Origin: Stenotrophomonas maltophilia
GTDB lineage: Bacteria > Pseudomonadota > Gammaproteobacteria > Xanthomonadales > Xanthomonadaceae
DNA length: 64,000 nt
Assembly (NCBI RefSeq): GCF_004920835.1
Contig: NZ_QFHO01000004.1
Span: 165,617-229,616, forward strand
Direction of reading: 5' to 3'
Positions 49,272-57,842 of the stretch are shown piece after piece. The translations under genes and the position numbers were made by a program. The stretch's first letter is position 1. Each line of letters opens with the position of its first letter. A model generated the notes under the pieces. That model was not told the DNA's origin, made no database searches, and saw nothing but the letters and a program-made list of their open reading frames with translations.

Positions 49272-49383
49272 GGCGGCGGCTCGGGGTGCGGAAAGGAACC
49301 TGAAGTCTAGTGCGTGAGTTGGGTTGGCACCGTCACGGCAGGTCGGTAACCTCGCCACTCCCCCGCAACGCAGCATCCTCCGC

Positions 49384-50004
49384 ATGAGTGCAAACCGCCC
49401 GCCGCTCTCCCCGCTGTCCACGCTGATCTTCGCCTCGCGCTGGCTGCAGCTGCCGCTGTACCTGGGCCTGATCGTGGCGCAGTGCGTCTACGTGTTCCTG
49501 TTCGGCAAGGAACTGTGGCACCTGATCTCGCATTCGGCCTCGATGGGTGAACAGCAGATCATGCTGATCGTGCTGGGCCTGATCGACGTGGTGATGATCT
49601 CCAACCTGCTGGTGATGGTGATCGTCGGCGGCTACGAGACCTTCGTCTCGCGCCTGCGCCTGGAAGGCCATCCGGACCAGCCGGAATGGCTGAGCCACGT
49701 CAATGCCAGCGTGCTGAAGGTGAAGCTGGCGATGGCGATCATCGGCATCTCCTCGATCCACCTGTTGAAGACCTTCATCGCCAGTGGTGCACTGGGTGGC
49801 ATTCCGCTGTGCACCCCGGAGCAGATGAGCGTGGCCGCGGCCAACATCGGTGTCGCCCGCTGCTCGATGCTGACCCAGGAAGGCGTGCTGTGGCAGACCA
49901 TCATCCACTGCGTGTTCATCCTGTCGGCGATCGGCATCGCCTGGACCGACAAGCTGATGTCCAACAGCCACAGCAAGGCGCACGACAAGGCGCACGACCA
50001 CTGA
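49384..50004 (+). CDS. YqhA-type (UPF0114/TIGR00645) membrane protein
   Basis: 206 residues from the ATG at 49384. Four membrane segments ([84 protein letters not shown]) match the UPF0114 family. The segment [14 protein letters not shown] is family-typical. The C-terminus is His/Lys-rich ([11 protein letters not shown]) and may bind metal. Function is unknown. Confidence 0.9.
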   Translation: MSANRPPLSPLSTLIFASRWLQLPLYLGLIVAQCVYVFLFGKELWHLISHSASMGEQQIMLIVLGLIDVVMISNLLVMVIVGGYETFVSRLRLEGHPDQPEWLSHVNASVLKVKLAMAIIGISSIHLLKTFIASGALGGIPLCTPEQMSVAAANIGVARCSMLTQEGVLWQTIIHCVFILSAIGIAWTDKLMSNSHSKAHDKAHDH

Positions 50005-50204
50005 TGTAGCGACCACCAGCGGCGCATTGCCGCTGCCCTGTTCCGGCCATCGCCCTTGTACGCGGCGGTGGCCGGGATGCTAGATTGCTCCCTCGCCGTT
50101 GCCGGCGGTGGCGTCGGGAAACGTCACCCTGCCGCGCCCGGACCGCTGGTCCCGGCCATGCATATCAATGATTTACGTCACGTCGTCTTCTAGAGGGGAG
50201 CAGG

Positions 50205-51206
50205 ATGTCGCACGTCTCAACGATCACCGCCGCGCGCCGGTGGCTGCCGGTTGCCCTGGCACTGGCGCTGGCCGCCTGCTCGGGCAAGGAAGAAACCCCG
50301 GCACCCGCACCCGCCACTACGCCCGCCGCGGCTGCATCAACAGCACCGGTGGTCGCCGCCAAGGTGCAGTCGATGGGCACCGAACAGCTGCGCGAATCGG
50401 CCAGCCAGGCGCTGCGTGAGAACCGCATGTATGCGCCGGCCGGCGACAACGCCATCGAGTACTACCTGGCGCTGCGCGACAAGACGCCGGACGACGCTTC
50501 GGTGAAGAGCGCGCTGACCGATCTGCTGCCCTACACCCTGATCGCCGCCGAGCAGCACCTGGGCCGTGAGGACTACCCCGAGGCGCAGCGCCTGGTAGCG
50601 CTGATCGAAAAGGTGGACGCCTCCGCCCCCGCCCTGCCGCGCCTGAAGGAAGGCCTGGCCAAGGGCGTGGAGAACGCGGCCAAGCGCACCGAGACCGAAG
50701 CTGAAAAGGCGAAGAAGGACGCCGAAGACCGGACCAAGCAGCAGGCCGAACAGCAGCGCCTGACCGAGCAGCGCGCCAAGGAGGCCGATGCGGCCAAGCA
50801 GATCGCCGCGCAACAGGACGCCGCGCGCCGCGACAGCGAGCGTCAGGAAGCCGAGCGCCAGGCCACCGCCCGCCGCGAGGCCGAGCAGAAGCAGCAGCAG
50901 GCGGCCGCCCAGCAGGCCAGTGCCGCACGCCAGGCCACGGCAGCGGCGGCACCGAGCCTGCGCCCGGTCAGTACGCCGGCACCGCGCTATCCGGCCGAGG
51001 CACTGCGCGCCGGTACCTCCGGCGAAGTGCTGGTGGAAATCACCGTCGGCACCGACGGATCAGTGATCAATGCCCGCGTGCTGCGCGCAACGCCGTCGCG
51101 CGTCTTCGACCGGGAAGCGATGAACGCAGTGAAGCGTTGGCGTTTCGAACCGGTCAGCGCACCGGTCACCACCCGCCGCACGCTGGTGTTCGCACCGGGC
51201 GGCTGA
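50205..51206 (+). CDS. TonB C-terminal domain protein with a lipoprotein N-terminus
   Basis: 333 residues, ribosome site AGGGGAGCAGG just upstream. The N-terminal signal ends ALALAAC (Cys25), a lipobox, with no uncleaved TonB-type anchor. A helical, TPR-like part follows (residues about 55-150). A long coiled coil rich in Ala, Glu, Lys, Gln and Arg (about 155-250) is next. The C-terminal TonB domain is about 260-333 (RYPAEALRAGTSGEVLVEITVGTDGSVINARVLRATPSRVFDREAMNAVKRWRFEP). A TonB domain on a lipoprotein is unusual, because classical TonB spans the inner membrane. The 200-bp gap upstream shows no Fur box that I could find. Confidence 0.86.
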   Translation: MSHVSTITAARRWLPVALALALAACSGKEETPAPAPATTPAAAASTAPVVAAKVQSMGTEQLRESASQALRENRMYAPAGDNAIEYYLALRDKTPDDASVKSALTDLLPYTLIAAEQHLGREDYPEAQRLVALIEKVDASAPALPRLKEGLAKGVENAAKRTETEAEKAKKDAEDRTKQQAEQQRLTEQRAKEADAAKQIAAQQDAARRDSERQEAERQATARREAEQKQQQAAAQQASAARQATAAAAPSLRPVSTPAPRYPAEALRAGTSGEVLVEITVGTDGSVINARVLRATPSRVFDREAMNAVKRWRFEPVSAPVTTRRTLVFAPGG

Positions 51207-51210
51207 GCGG

Positions 51211-51233
51211 GTAACGCCGGGCCACGCCCGGCG
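51211..51233 (+). repeat. SMAG-type hairpin, GTAA variant
   Basis: GTAACGCCGGGCCACGCCCGGCG, with stem CGCCGGGC/GCCCGGCG, 5 bp after the TonB-domain gene. Confidence 0.75.
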
Positions 51234-51250
51234 GCAGTTGTTGCCCACAG

Positions 51251-51280
51251 GGCCCGGAGCGTTCCGGGCCTTGTCCGTTT
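51251..51280 (+). terminator. rho-independent terminator
   Basis: GGCCCGGA-GCGT-TCCGGGCC (51251-51270) followed by TTGTCCGTTT, at the end of the TonB-domain gene. The stop of the convergent gene lies at 51280. Confidence 0.75.
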
Positions 51281-51534
51281 CAGCAGACGCTGTCGATCAG
51301 GCGTTGCAGCGCCGGATCACGCGCAGCCAGCACCTGGAACAGGCCCAGTGCGTGCAGGCCCGGCAACAGTGCGCGCAGGTCGGCCTCGGCAGTGGTGCGG
51401 AGGGTAGGATCACTGGCCGGGTCCTGCCAGTCGCGGACGCTGGCAAGAAAGGCGCCAACACTGCCCTTGCGCACAGTGAGGCCGTTCACCTGCACGTCGT
51501 TCTGGTGATCGGGGAGGATGTCCTGTGGCTGCAT
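51280..51534 (-). CDS. small hypothetical protein
   Basis: 84 residues from the ATG at 51534; the longer frame upstream overlaps the AraC gene. Sequence MQPQDILPDHQNDVQVNGLTVRKGSVGAFLASVRDW; the rest is helical and ends in RLIDSVC. No signal or membrane segment. No family recognised. It is divergent from the AraC regulator, so it may be that regulator's target. Confidence 0.7.
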   Translation of the reverse strand: MQPQDILPDHQNDVQVNGLTVRKGSVGAFLASVRDWQDPASDPTLRTTAEADLRALLPGLHALGLFQVLAARDPALQRLIDSVC

Positions 51535-51572
51535 GGTGTCGGTGCTCCATTGAGGGGAGCCCAGTGTCAGGC

Positions 51573-51622
51573 TTGCCGTTCGACTGTTCTGCCGTATAAC
51601 TGCCACACGATATGGCAGAACA
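51573..51622 (+). promoter_or_regulatory. promoter and long inverted repeat over the AraC start codon
   Basis: TGTTCTGCCGTAT (51585-51597) and ATATGGCAGAACA (51610-51622) are 13-bp arms with one mismatch and a 12-nt spacer. TTGCCG (51573-51578) and TATAAC (51595-51600), 16 nt apart, make a plausible promoter, which would place transcription start around 51606. The ATG at 51612 is inside the right arm, and no Shine-Dalgarno precedes it, so the mRNA would be leaderless or nearly so. Confidence 0.6.
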
Positions 51623-52397
51623 GACATCCTCCGCATTGATTGACCCGGCGCTGGCCGATGCCGCCGGCGGCCCGGTGTTGCTGGGGGCGCAGCTGCGCCT
51701 TCCGGGTCCGCGCCGCACGGCACGCCACCAGCACGCCCGCGGGCAGCTGCTGGGTGCACATCAGGGCCTGCTGCGGATCGAGGTCGGCGACCTGCACTGG
51801 CTGCTGCCGGCGGGTCATGTCGCCTGGATACCACCTTCACTGCCCCACGCACTGGCCAGCACCAGTGCGTTCGACGGCTGGAGCCTGTACTTCAGCGCGC
51901 AGGCCTGCACCGACCTGCCTGCAGCCCCTCGCATCTTCCAGCCCGTGCCGCTGCTGCAGACCGCGGTGATCCGGGCGTTGCAGTGGCCGCATGTTCCGCT
52001 GGATGCCACACAGGTGCGACTGGCCGGGGTGATCGCCGATGAGATCGCCGCCAGCTCGCCATTGCCGCTGGCCCTGCCGCAACCGCGCGACCGTCGCCTG
52101 CGCCGGATCGCTGCCGCACTTGCACGTTCACCGAACGACCTTCGCAGCGTCGAGGACTGGGCGGCCGCGATTGGACTGTCCAGCCGCAGCCTGGCGCGCC
52201 ATTGGCTGGCCGAGACCCACATGACGCTGAGCCAATGGCGGCAACGCCTGCGGGTGCTGCTGGCACTGCCACGCCTGCTGGCGGGAGAACCGGTGATCAG
52301 CGTCGCGCTGTCGATGGGCTACGACACACCCAGTGCCTTCATCACCGTGTTCAAGCGCGAGATGGGGGTGACGCCTTCGCGGTATGCCGGCGGATGA
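51612..52397 (+). CDS. AraC-family transcriptional regulator
   Basis: 261 residues. An N-terminal cupin-like ligand domain (HQHARGQLLGAHQGLLRIEVGDLHWLLPAGHVAWIPP, residues about 38-75) precedes two helix-turn-helix units: SVEDWAAAIGLSSRSLARHWLAE and VISVALSMGYDTPSAFITVFKREMGVTPSRY. This is the short-cupin class (AraC ligand family 6-like). Its start lies in an inverted repeat (see 51573-51622), suggesting autoregulation. The neighbouring divergent gene is a likely target. Confidence 0.92.
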   Translation: MAEQTSSALIDPALADAAGGPVLLGAQLRLPGPRRTARHQHARGQLLGAHQGLLRIEVGDLHWLLPAGHVAWIPPSLPHALASTSAFDGWSLYFSAQACTDLPAAPRIFQPVPLLQTAVIRALQWPHVPLDATQVRLAGVIADEIAASSPLPLALPQPRDRRLRRIAAALARSPNDLRSVEDWAAAIGLSSRSLARHWLAETHMTLSQWRQRLRVLLALPRLLAGEPVISVALSMGYDTPSAFITVFKREMGVTPSRYAGG

Positions 52398-52464
52398 CGC
52401 ATTCAACGCTCCCGCTGTCTGTACTCGCGACCTAAGCTGTTTTCCAAATTCAGGAGGAGAACAG

Positions 52465-52893
52465 ATGAAGTACGACGACGCCAGCTGGCATTCCGGGGGT
52501 GACTTCCCTTCGGATCTTCCGGCCGAAGCCAGCGCCACCCACATCGGCATGTACCTGGCATGGCTGCTGTCACAGGGCATGGCAAGCGAAGAGCTCGCCG
52601 AGGACGCAGAAGAAGACCTGCAGGCGCTGCGGGAACGTAGTACGACGCCCGGCCTGTTCCTGCTTCGATGCAGCGACGGCAAATTCGTCGATGACCTGAT
52701 CAGTGATGAAGCCAACACGTTCACTGCTGTGTATTACGACCTCGAGAATGGCCAGTATCTCGAAGACTATGAGGAACAGCTGGGGGCCGACGTCCTTTCG
52801 CTGTACCACGTCGCTGATACCTGGGAGAACTTTGATCGATTGGCACCGGTGATCGCCCAACGCTTCGCCGCTTGGCAGGCAACGCAATCCTGA
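52465..52893 (+). CDS. small acidic cytosolic protein, DUF7832-like
   Basis: 142 residues from the ATG at 52465, preceded by a strong AGGAGG. The N-terminus MKYDDASWHSGGDFPSDLP and ATHIGMYLAWLLSQGM match a conserved family that I believe is DUF7832. The rest is acidic and ends in a helical YLEDYEEQLGADVLSLYHVADTWENFDRLAPVIAQRF. No membrane segment or signal. The function is unknown, and family members may be immunity-like. It ends at a good terminator. Confidence 0.78.
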   Translation: MKYDDASWHSGGDFPSDLPAEASATHIGMYLAWLLSQGMASEELAEDAEEDLQALRERSTTPGLFLLRCSDGKFVDDLISDEANTFTAVYYDLENGQYLEDYEEQLGADVLSLYHVADTWENFDRLAPVIAQRFAAWQATQS

Positions 52894-52897
52894 AAAC

Positions 52898-52926
52898 AAC
52901 GAGGCCCGGAATGACCGGGCCTCGTT
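52898..52926. terminator. bidirectional rho-independent terminator
   Basis: AACGAGGCCCGG-AATGA-CCGGGCCTCGTT, a perfect 12-bp stem. It lies between the convergent ends of the 142-residue gene and the ABC permease gene. On the minus strand TTGTTTTC follows, so it can serve both. Confidence 0.85.
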
Positions 52927-52933
52927 CCAAATC

Positions 52934-52956
52934 CGCCGGGCATGGCCCGGCGCTAC
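52934..52956 (-). repeat. SMAG-type hairpin, CGCCGGGC subfamily
   Basis: CGCCGGGC-ATG-GCCCGGCGCTAC, 10 bp from the ABC permease stop codon. Confidence 0.83.
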
Positions 52957-52965
52957 CAGTGGCGG

Positions 52966-54150
52966 TCAGCCCGAGATGGCCAGACGCTCGTTGTGGTAGC
53001 GACGCACGGCAGCGAACCACAGCACCGCGGCCAGGCCAAGGCTGGCGCCCAGGTAGATCGCCCACACCGCCGGCGTGATCGTCTCGTGGCGGATCACCTT
53101 CAGCAGCATCTGGTTCTGCGACAGGAACGGCACGGCGTACTGCCACAGCTCGCTCTTCAGCGGGTACGCCACCAGTGCGTAACCGGGCATCATCGGCAGC
53201 AGCATCAGCCAGGTCATGTGGCTCTGCGCTTCCTTCATGCTCTTGGCCGCCGCCGACAGGAAGGTCAGCAGCGAGGTACCGATCATCAGCATCGGCAGCA
53301 TCACCAGCAGCATCTGCAGCATCGAAGCGACGTTCATGTTGAACTGGCGGCCGATGTTGCCGGGCGCGATCTGTGCGCTCACCTTGAACGCCACCAGGGT
53401 CAGCAGCAGTGACACAAAGCCGACCACGCAGGCAGCCGCGATCTTGCCGCTGACGATCGCGCTGCGCGAGCCGGGCGTGGCCAGCAGCGGTTCCAGTGAC
53501 TGCCGCTCGCGCTCGCCGGCGGTGGCATCCATCACCAGATAGGCGCCGCCGATGAACGAGGTCAGCGTGAGCAGCACCGGCAGCAGCATCGAGAGGATCA
53601 TGCCGCGCTTGGCCTCGGCACTGGCCAGGTCCTGGCGTGCCACATCCAGCGGCCGCGCCACCTGCGCGTCAACGCCACGCGCCATCAACCGCAGCGCACC
53701 GACCTGGCCGTTGTAGGTGGCCAGCGCCGCTTCCAGCCGCGCACTGGGTACCTCAGCAGCACGGCGGGTACTGTCCTTGATCACTTCCACCAGCGCCGGC
53801 TTGCCGTCGGCCCAGTCCTTGCCGAAGTCATCGCTGATGCGCAGCGCCACGTCGATGTCCTGGCTGCGGATGGCCTCGGCCAGGTCCTTCGGCGCCGGTG
53901 CGGTATTGAGCCCCTGTGCGGCGAGGAAGCGCACCAGGTTCGGTGCATTCTCCGCACCGATGGTTGGAATCTGCAGCGGCTGTTCGATCTGGGTGCGTAC
54001 CCGGCTCTCGGCCAGCTTGCCCATGCCCAGCAGCAGCACCGGGTACAGCAGCGGCCCGAACAGCAGGGTCAGCAGCAGCGTGCGGCGATCACGGGAAAGA
54101 TCGCGCAGTTCCTTGCGCATTACCGTCATCAGGGTCGACATCATGCTCAT
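52966..54150 (-). CDS. ABC-2 type exporter permease, NatB-like
   Basis: 394 residues. A first membrane helix (TLLLTLLFGPLLYPVLLLGMG) is followed by a large periplasmic domain (residues about 45-220), then five membrane segments. The segment MDATAGERERQSLEPLLATPGSRSAIVSGKI is the ABC-2 coupling region. The layout resembles NatB and YhfL-type permeases. It is coupled to the ATPase gene by a 4-nt overlap. Substrate unknown; sodium efflux cannot be assumed from similarity alone. Confidence 0.9.
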   Translation of the reverse strand: MSMMSTLMTVMRKELRDLSRDRRTLLLTLLFGPLLYPVLLLGMGKLAESRVRTQIEQPLQIPTIGAENAPNLVRFLAAQGLNTAPAPKDLAEAIRSQDIDVALRISDDFGKDWADGKPALVEVIKDSTRRAAEVPSARLEAALATYNGQVGALRLMARGVDAQVARPLDVARQDLASAEAKRGMILSMLLPVLLTLTSFIGGAYLVMDATAGERERQSLEPLLATPGSRSAIVSGKIAAACVVGFVSLLLTLVAFKVSAQIAPGNIGRQFNMNVASMLQMLLVMLPMLMIGTSLLTFLSAAAKSMKEAQSHMTWLMLLPMMPGYALVAYPLKSELWQYAVPFLSQNQMLLKVIRHETITPAVWAIYLGASLGLAAVLWFAAVRRYHNERLAISG

Positions 54151-54893
54151 GCGTGCAGGCCCTCTTCGCTGCCGATCAGTTTCACGAACGCGTCTTCCAG
54201 GTTGGGTTCGCCGGCCTGCGCGCGCAGTTCATCGGCGCTGCCGTCCGCCATCACCGTGCCCTTGGCGATGATCACGATGTGGTCACACAGTGCGCCCACC
54301 TCCTGCATGATGTGGCTGGACAGGATCACGCAACGGCCCTCTTCGCGCAGGCCCAGCAGGAAACGGCGCAGCGCGCGCGTGGTCATCACGTCCAGGCCGT
54401 TGGTGGGTTCATCAAGAATGACGTTGCGCGGGTCGTGCACCAGCGCGCGGGCGATCGCGGTCTTGGTGCGCTGGCCCTGCGAGAAGCCATCGGTCTGGCG
54501 ATCGAGGATGTCACCCATGTCCAAGGCATGCGACAGCACTTCGATGCGTTCGCGGATGCGCTCGGCCGACAGGCCATGCAGCTCGCCGAAGTAGGCGATG
54601 TTCTCGCGCGCGGTCAGGCGCTTGTAGACACCGCGCGCATCGGGCAGGACGCCAAGGTGGCGGCGTACTTCCACCGGATTGCGCGCCGCGTCGATGCCAT
54701 CGACGCTGATGCTGCCCTGATCCGGAGTCATCAGTGTGTACAGCATGCGCATGGTGGTGGTCTTGCCGGCACCATTGGGGCCGAGCAGGCCGGTGATGCG
54801 GCCATCCTCGGCACGGAAGCCGACGTTGGCGACCGCCTGGATGCGCCCGGTACGGGTGTCGAAAGCCTTGTGCAGGTTGTCGGCGACGATCAT
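54147..54893 (-). CDS. ABC-2 type exporter ATPase, NatA-like
   Basis: 248 residues from the ATG at 54893, which overlaps the hydrolase stop by 4 nt (ATGA). An alternative ATG at 54902 would add three residues. Walker A is GPNGAGKTTTM, the signature FSQGQRTKTAIARAL (a variant LSGGQ), and Walker B NVILDEPTNGLD. The H-loop is LSSHIM. It should power the permease encoded next. The gene belongs to the operon lipoprotein hydrolase-ATPase-permease. Confidence 0.92.
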   Translation of the reverse strand: MIVADNLHKAFDTRTGRIQAVANVGFRAEDGRITGLLGPNGAGKTTTMRMLYTLMTPDQGSISVDGIDAARNPVEVRRHLGVLPDARGVYKRLTARENIAYFGELHGLSAERIRERIEVLSHALDMGDILDRQTDGFSQGQRTKTAIARALVHDPRNVILDEPTNGLDVMTTRALRRFLLGLREEGRCVILSSHIMQEVGALCDHIVIIAKGTVMADGSADELRAQAGEPNLEDAFVKLIGSEEGLHA

Positions 54894-56416
54894 GGTTCCC
54901 ATCCGTTGAACGAGGTGAACGCCGGCACGTAGCTCAGCGTGTCCAGGCAGCCGGCATCCAGCGCCTTGGCATCGGTCTTGTCGATGAACTGGCCGAGCAG
55001 GCGCGGCATGCAGCCGGCACTCAGCGTGCCGTGGCCCTGGCCACGAGCGACCAGTGCACGGCCATTCGGCAGGCCCTTGAGTACCTGCTCGGCGTAGCGC
55101 GGGGGTGTCACCGGATCCAGTTCACCGGACAGCAGCAGCGCGGGTACCTCGCTGCGCAGCGGCACGGCATTGGCGGCTGGCGCCGGCTGGTGCGGCCATA
55201 CCGGGCACGCGGCGAAGAACGCGCTGGCCACCTCGTTGCCGAACAGTCGCTCCGGGTCCTCGGCAGGCGCCCTGTAGCGCGGCGCATCCTCGCTGCAGAT
55301 CACCGACCACTGCATGCCGCGGTTGATCTGGAAATCCATGCTGCGGTTCGCACCACGCGCGAGCGAGGCCAGGGGCGCGTAGCGTCCCTGCGCGGCCTCA
55401 TCGAGCACCAGCGGCAACAGCGAGGCGTACTGCGGAACGTAGGAGAAAGCGAAGGCCAGACCCACCACGCTGTCCGGATTCAGCACATCCTTGCGGGTCT
55501 GATAGGTGCCAGGATCGCGGTACTCGACCGAAACCGGGGCACGGCGCAGTGTCTCGACCACGCTGCGCAGCTGCGCGCGGGTGTCGGTCGGGAAGCGCTT
55601 GCTGCAGGCGGCATCCTTGCGGCACTGCGCCGACTGCAGGGCGATCGCATCCTCGAACGTTGTGGCGAAGTCGCCACCCACCACCAGTTCATTGGGCACT
55701 ACGCCATCGATGACGATGCTGCGGGTGTGCTGCGGGTAAGCGCCGGCATAGCGCTGGGCCACGCGGGTCCCGTAGGAGCCGCCAACCAGGTTGATCCGGT
55801 CCACGCCCAAGGCCTGGCGCACGGCGTCCAGGTCGGCGATGGCCTCGGTGGTGGTGTAGAAGCGTGCATCGGCACGCCCCTGCAGCGAGGCCGCGCAGCG
55901 CTGTGCGTAGTCGCGCAGCGACGCCTCTGTGGGGGCGGCGTCCTCGTCCATCTGCAGTTCCTTGCCGTCCGTGCCGTGGCAGCTGAGCGGATTGGAGCCG
56001 CCGGTGCCGCGCTGGTCGATCAGGAACACGTCACGCTGTTTGCGCACCTGGCGCAGCGCGGTATCGACGATGACGGCCACTTCGCTGGCCGCCTGGCCGG
56101 GGCCACCGGCCAGGAAGAACACCGGGTCGGGCTGGCTGGAGCCGCTGCTGCCCGATTCCAGCCAGGCGATGCGCAGGCCGATGCGTCGGCCATCGGGCTG
56201 TGCACGGTTCTCCGGCACCTGCAGGGTGGCGCACTGCGCCTCGACGTTGGCGCTGGCACCTTCGGTGGACAGCGTACAGGGCTGGAAATCGATCGTGCCG
56301 AAGCGGCGGCTTGGTGCGTCGCTGGCGCCTTCGGCGCCGGGTGACGGTAACTGGCTGCAACCGGCAAGCATCAGGCTGGCCAACGCTGCGGCCAACGCGA
56401 GGTGGTGTCTTTGCAT
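54890..56416 (-). CDS. alpha/beta hydrolase lipoprotein, peptidase S33/TAP-like
   Basis: 508 residues. Lipoprotein signal MQRHHLALAAALASLMLAGC (Cys20). Oxyanion region FFLAGGPGQAASE, nucleophile GGSYGTRVAQRYA, a helical lid, and the C-terminal TAP-like domain with SGELDPVTPP (Asp) and GQGHGTL (His). It resembles SlpD/SlpE tripeptidyl aminopeptidases and proline iminopeptidase relatives. It is exposed at the periplasmic face of a membrane. Coupling to NatAB-like genes suggests a joint pathway of unknown purpose. Confidence 0.9.
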   Translation of the reverse strand: MQRHHLALAAALASLMLAGCSQLPSPGAEGASDAPSRRFGTIDFQPCTLSTEGASANVEAQCATLQVPENRAQPDGRRIGLRIAWLESGSSGSSQPDPVFFLAGGPGQAASEVAVIVDTALRQVRKQRDVFLIDQRGTGGSNPLSCHGTDGKELQMDEDAAPTEASLRDYAQRCAASLQGRADARFYTTTEAIADLDAVRQALGVDRINLVGGSYGTRVAQRYAGAYPQHTRSIVIDGVVPNELVVGGDFATTFEDAIALQSAQCRKDAACSKRFPTDTRAQLRSVVETLRRAPVSVEYRDPGTYQTRKDVLNPDSVVGLAFAFSYVPQYASLLPLVLDEAAQGRYAPLASLARGANRSMDFQINRGMQWSVICSEDAPRYRAPAEDPERLFGNEVASAFFAACPVWPHQPAPAANAVPLRSEVPALLLSGELDPVTPPRYAEQVLKGLPNGRALVARGQGHGTLSAGCMPRLLGQFIDKTDAKALDAGCLDTLSYVPAFTSFNGWEP

Positions 56417-56484
56417 CGTGCTCGTTTCCCCTGGAGGACGTTCCTGGCAACCACGACGGGCTGCCGCGGAAGATGTGACTCAAC

Positions 56485-57687
56485 TTACACGGGCACGGCG
56501 TCGTCGGCGATGGGCAAGGCCGAAATCGTCGCCGGAACGGCGCAGACCAGGCGATCGCGGCCCTCGGCTTTGGCCCGGTACAACGCGGCGTCAGCCGCTG
56601 CCAGCAGCGTCGACAGATCACCTTGGCCCTCGTCCATGGCCAGGCCGATGCTGGCGGTGACCGTCACCGGCCCACCGGCCAGCAATGCAGGGTACTGCTG
56701 CAGGTGGGTGCGGATCAGCGCTGCCAACGCCACTGCGTCGCTCGACGTACCGTCGGCCAGGACCAGCACGAATTCCTCGCCCCCATAGCGACCCAACAGG
56801 TGTGTCCGCCCCTGCGTGCTGTGCTGCAGCACCGAAGCAAAGTGACGTAGTACCTGGTCACCGGCCAGGTGGCCCCAGCGATCATTGATCCGTTTGAAGT
56901 GGTCGACGTCGACCAGCAGCAGGGCCAGCGGCCGTTGCTGCCGGCGCATCAGCTGCAGCTGTGCCTGGCCGTCGGCCAGCAGCGCGCTACGGTTGAGCAG
57001 GCGGGTCAGGCCATCAGTGCGTGCCGCATGCCGCAGATCGACCAACATGCGCTCGACCAGCAGCAGCACCATCGCGAAACAGCGCGCCAGTTCCAGCATC
57101 ACGCCGGCGATGTAGGTAACGAACATCGGCGAGCCGGTACGCATGATGTCCTCGCCGGCATCGGGTGCCACCGGCAGGAACAAGCGCACGGCGTACAGCG
57201 CAGCCTCGGCCAGGAACACCGCCGCCGCGAGCCGGCAGCTGGTGCGCTGCTGCGCCGGTGCATGTCGCAGCAGCAGCCATGCGATCCAGCCATCGACGAT
57301 CAGCGCGAATACACTGAACACCTGCAGGCGCAGGTGCAGGTTCGGCCAGAGCACCAGGAAGGCGAAGATGCCTGCCATGAACGCGGCCGCGATCAGCAGC
57401 GGCCGCCACAACGGCAACGGCTGCTCCAGGTGCAGTGCCACGCCGCGCAGCATCATCAGGCCACAACCGGCCATCGCCGCATTGCCGGCCAGCACGGCCG
57501 GGGCCAGCGGCAGGTACGGCCGCAAGGCCAGCAGGGTCACGCCCACGGTCAGCAGCCACAGGCTGATGGTCCACTGGCGCAGCACCGGTTGCCCGCGCAG
57601 CACGACCAGCAGCAACGAGAACCCCACCGCAATGCCGATGCAGAGCAGGAAGCCAAGCACGGTGATGGTGGGGAAATCCAGGGACAT
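56485..57687 (-). CDS. membrane-bound GGDEF diguanylate cyclase
   Basis: 400 residues. Six or seven membrane segments fill the first 210 residues. The GGDEF domain starts with ARTDGLTRLLNRSAL near residue 222 and has the active-site motif YGGEEF. Upstream of it, DHFKRINDRWGHLAGDQVL is the GGDEF nucleotide and metal site. The RxxD inhibitory site is not obvious. It makes cyclic di-GMP in response to an unknown membrane or periplasmic signal. It is probably monocistronic. Confidence 0.92.
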   Translation of the reverse strand: MSLDFPTITVLGFLLCIGIAVGFSLLLVVLRGQPVLRQWTISLWLLTVGVTLLALRPYLPLAPAVLAGNAAMAGCGLMMLRGVALHLEQPLPLWRPLLIAAAFMAGIFAFLVLWPNLHLRLQVFSVFALIVDGWIAWLLLRHAPAQQRTSCRLAAAVFLAEAALYAVRLFLPVAPDAGEDIMRTGSPMFVTYIAGVMLELARCFAMVLLLVERMLVDLRHAARTDGLTRLLNRSALLADGQAQLQLMRRQQRPLALLLVDVDHFKRINDRWGHLAGDQVLRHFASVLQHSTQGRTHLLGRYGGEEFVLVLADGTSSDAVALAALIRTHLQQYPALLAGGPVTVTASIGLAMDEGQGDLSTLLAAADAALYRAKAEGRDRLVCAVPATISALPIADDAVPV

Positions 57688-57842
57688 GCGGCGCTCGTCG
57701 ACCGGGGCGGCGCGCGCATCTTAGCGCCTTGTGGTGCAGTCCCCATGGCGTTGTCCGGTCCGAGGGTGATGCGGGGTCGGAAAACGGCGAGCAGGACCGG
57801 CGACGCATGGGCAGACTCCGCAGGAAATCCAAGGAGACGTCC

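Noticed and set aside
50005..50204. Fur box upstream of the TonB-domain gene
   Set aside because: No sequence close to GATAATGATTATC is present; iron regulation is not supported.
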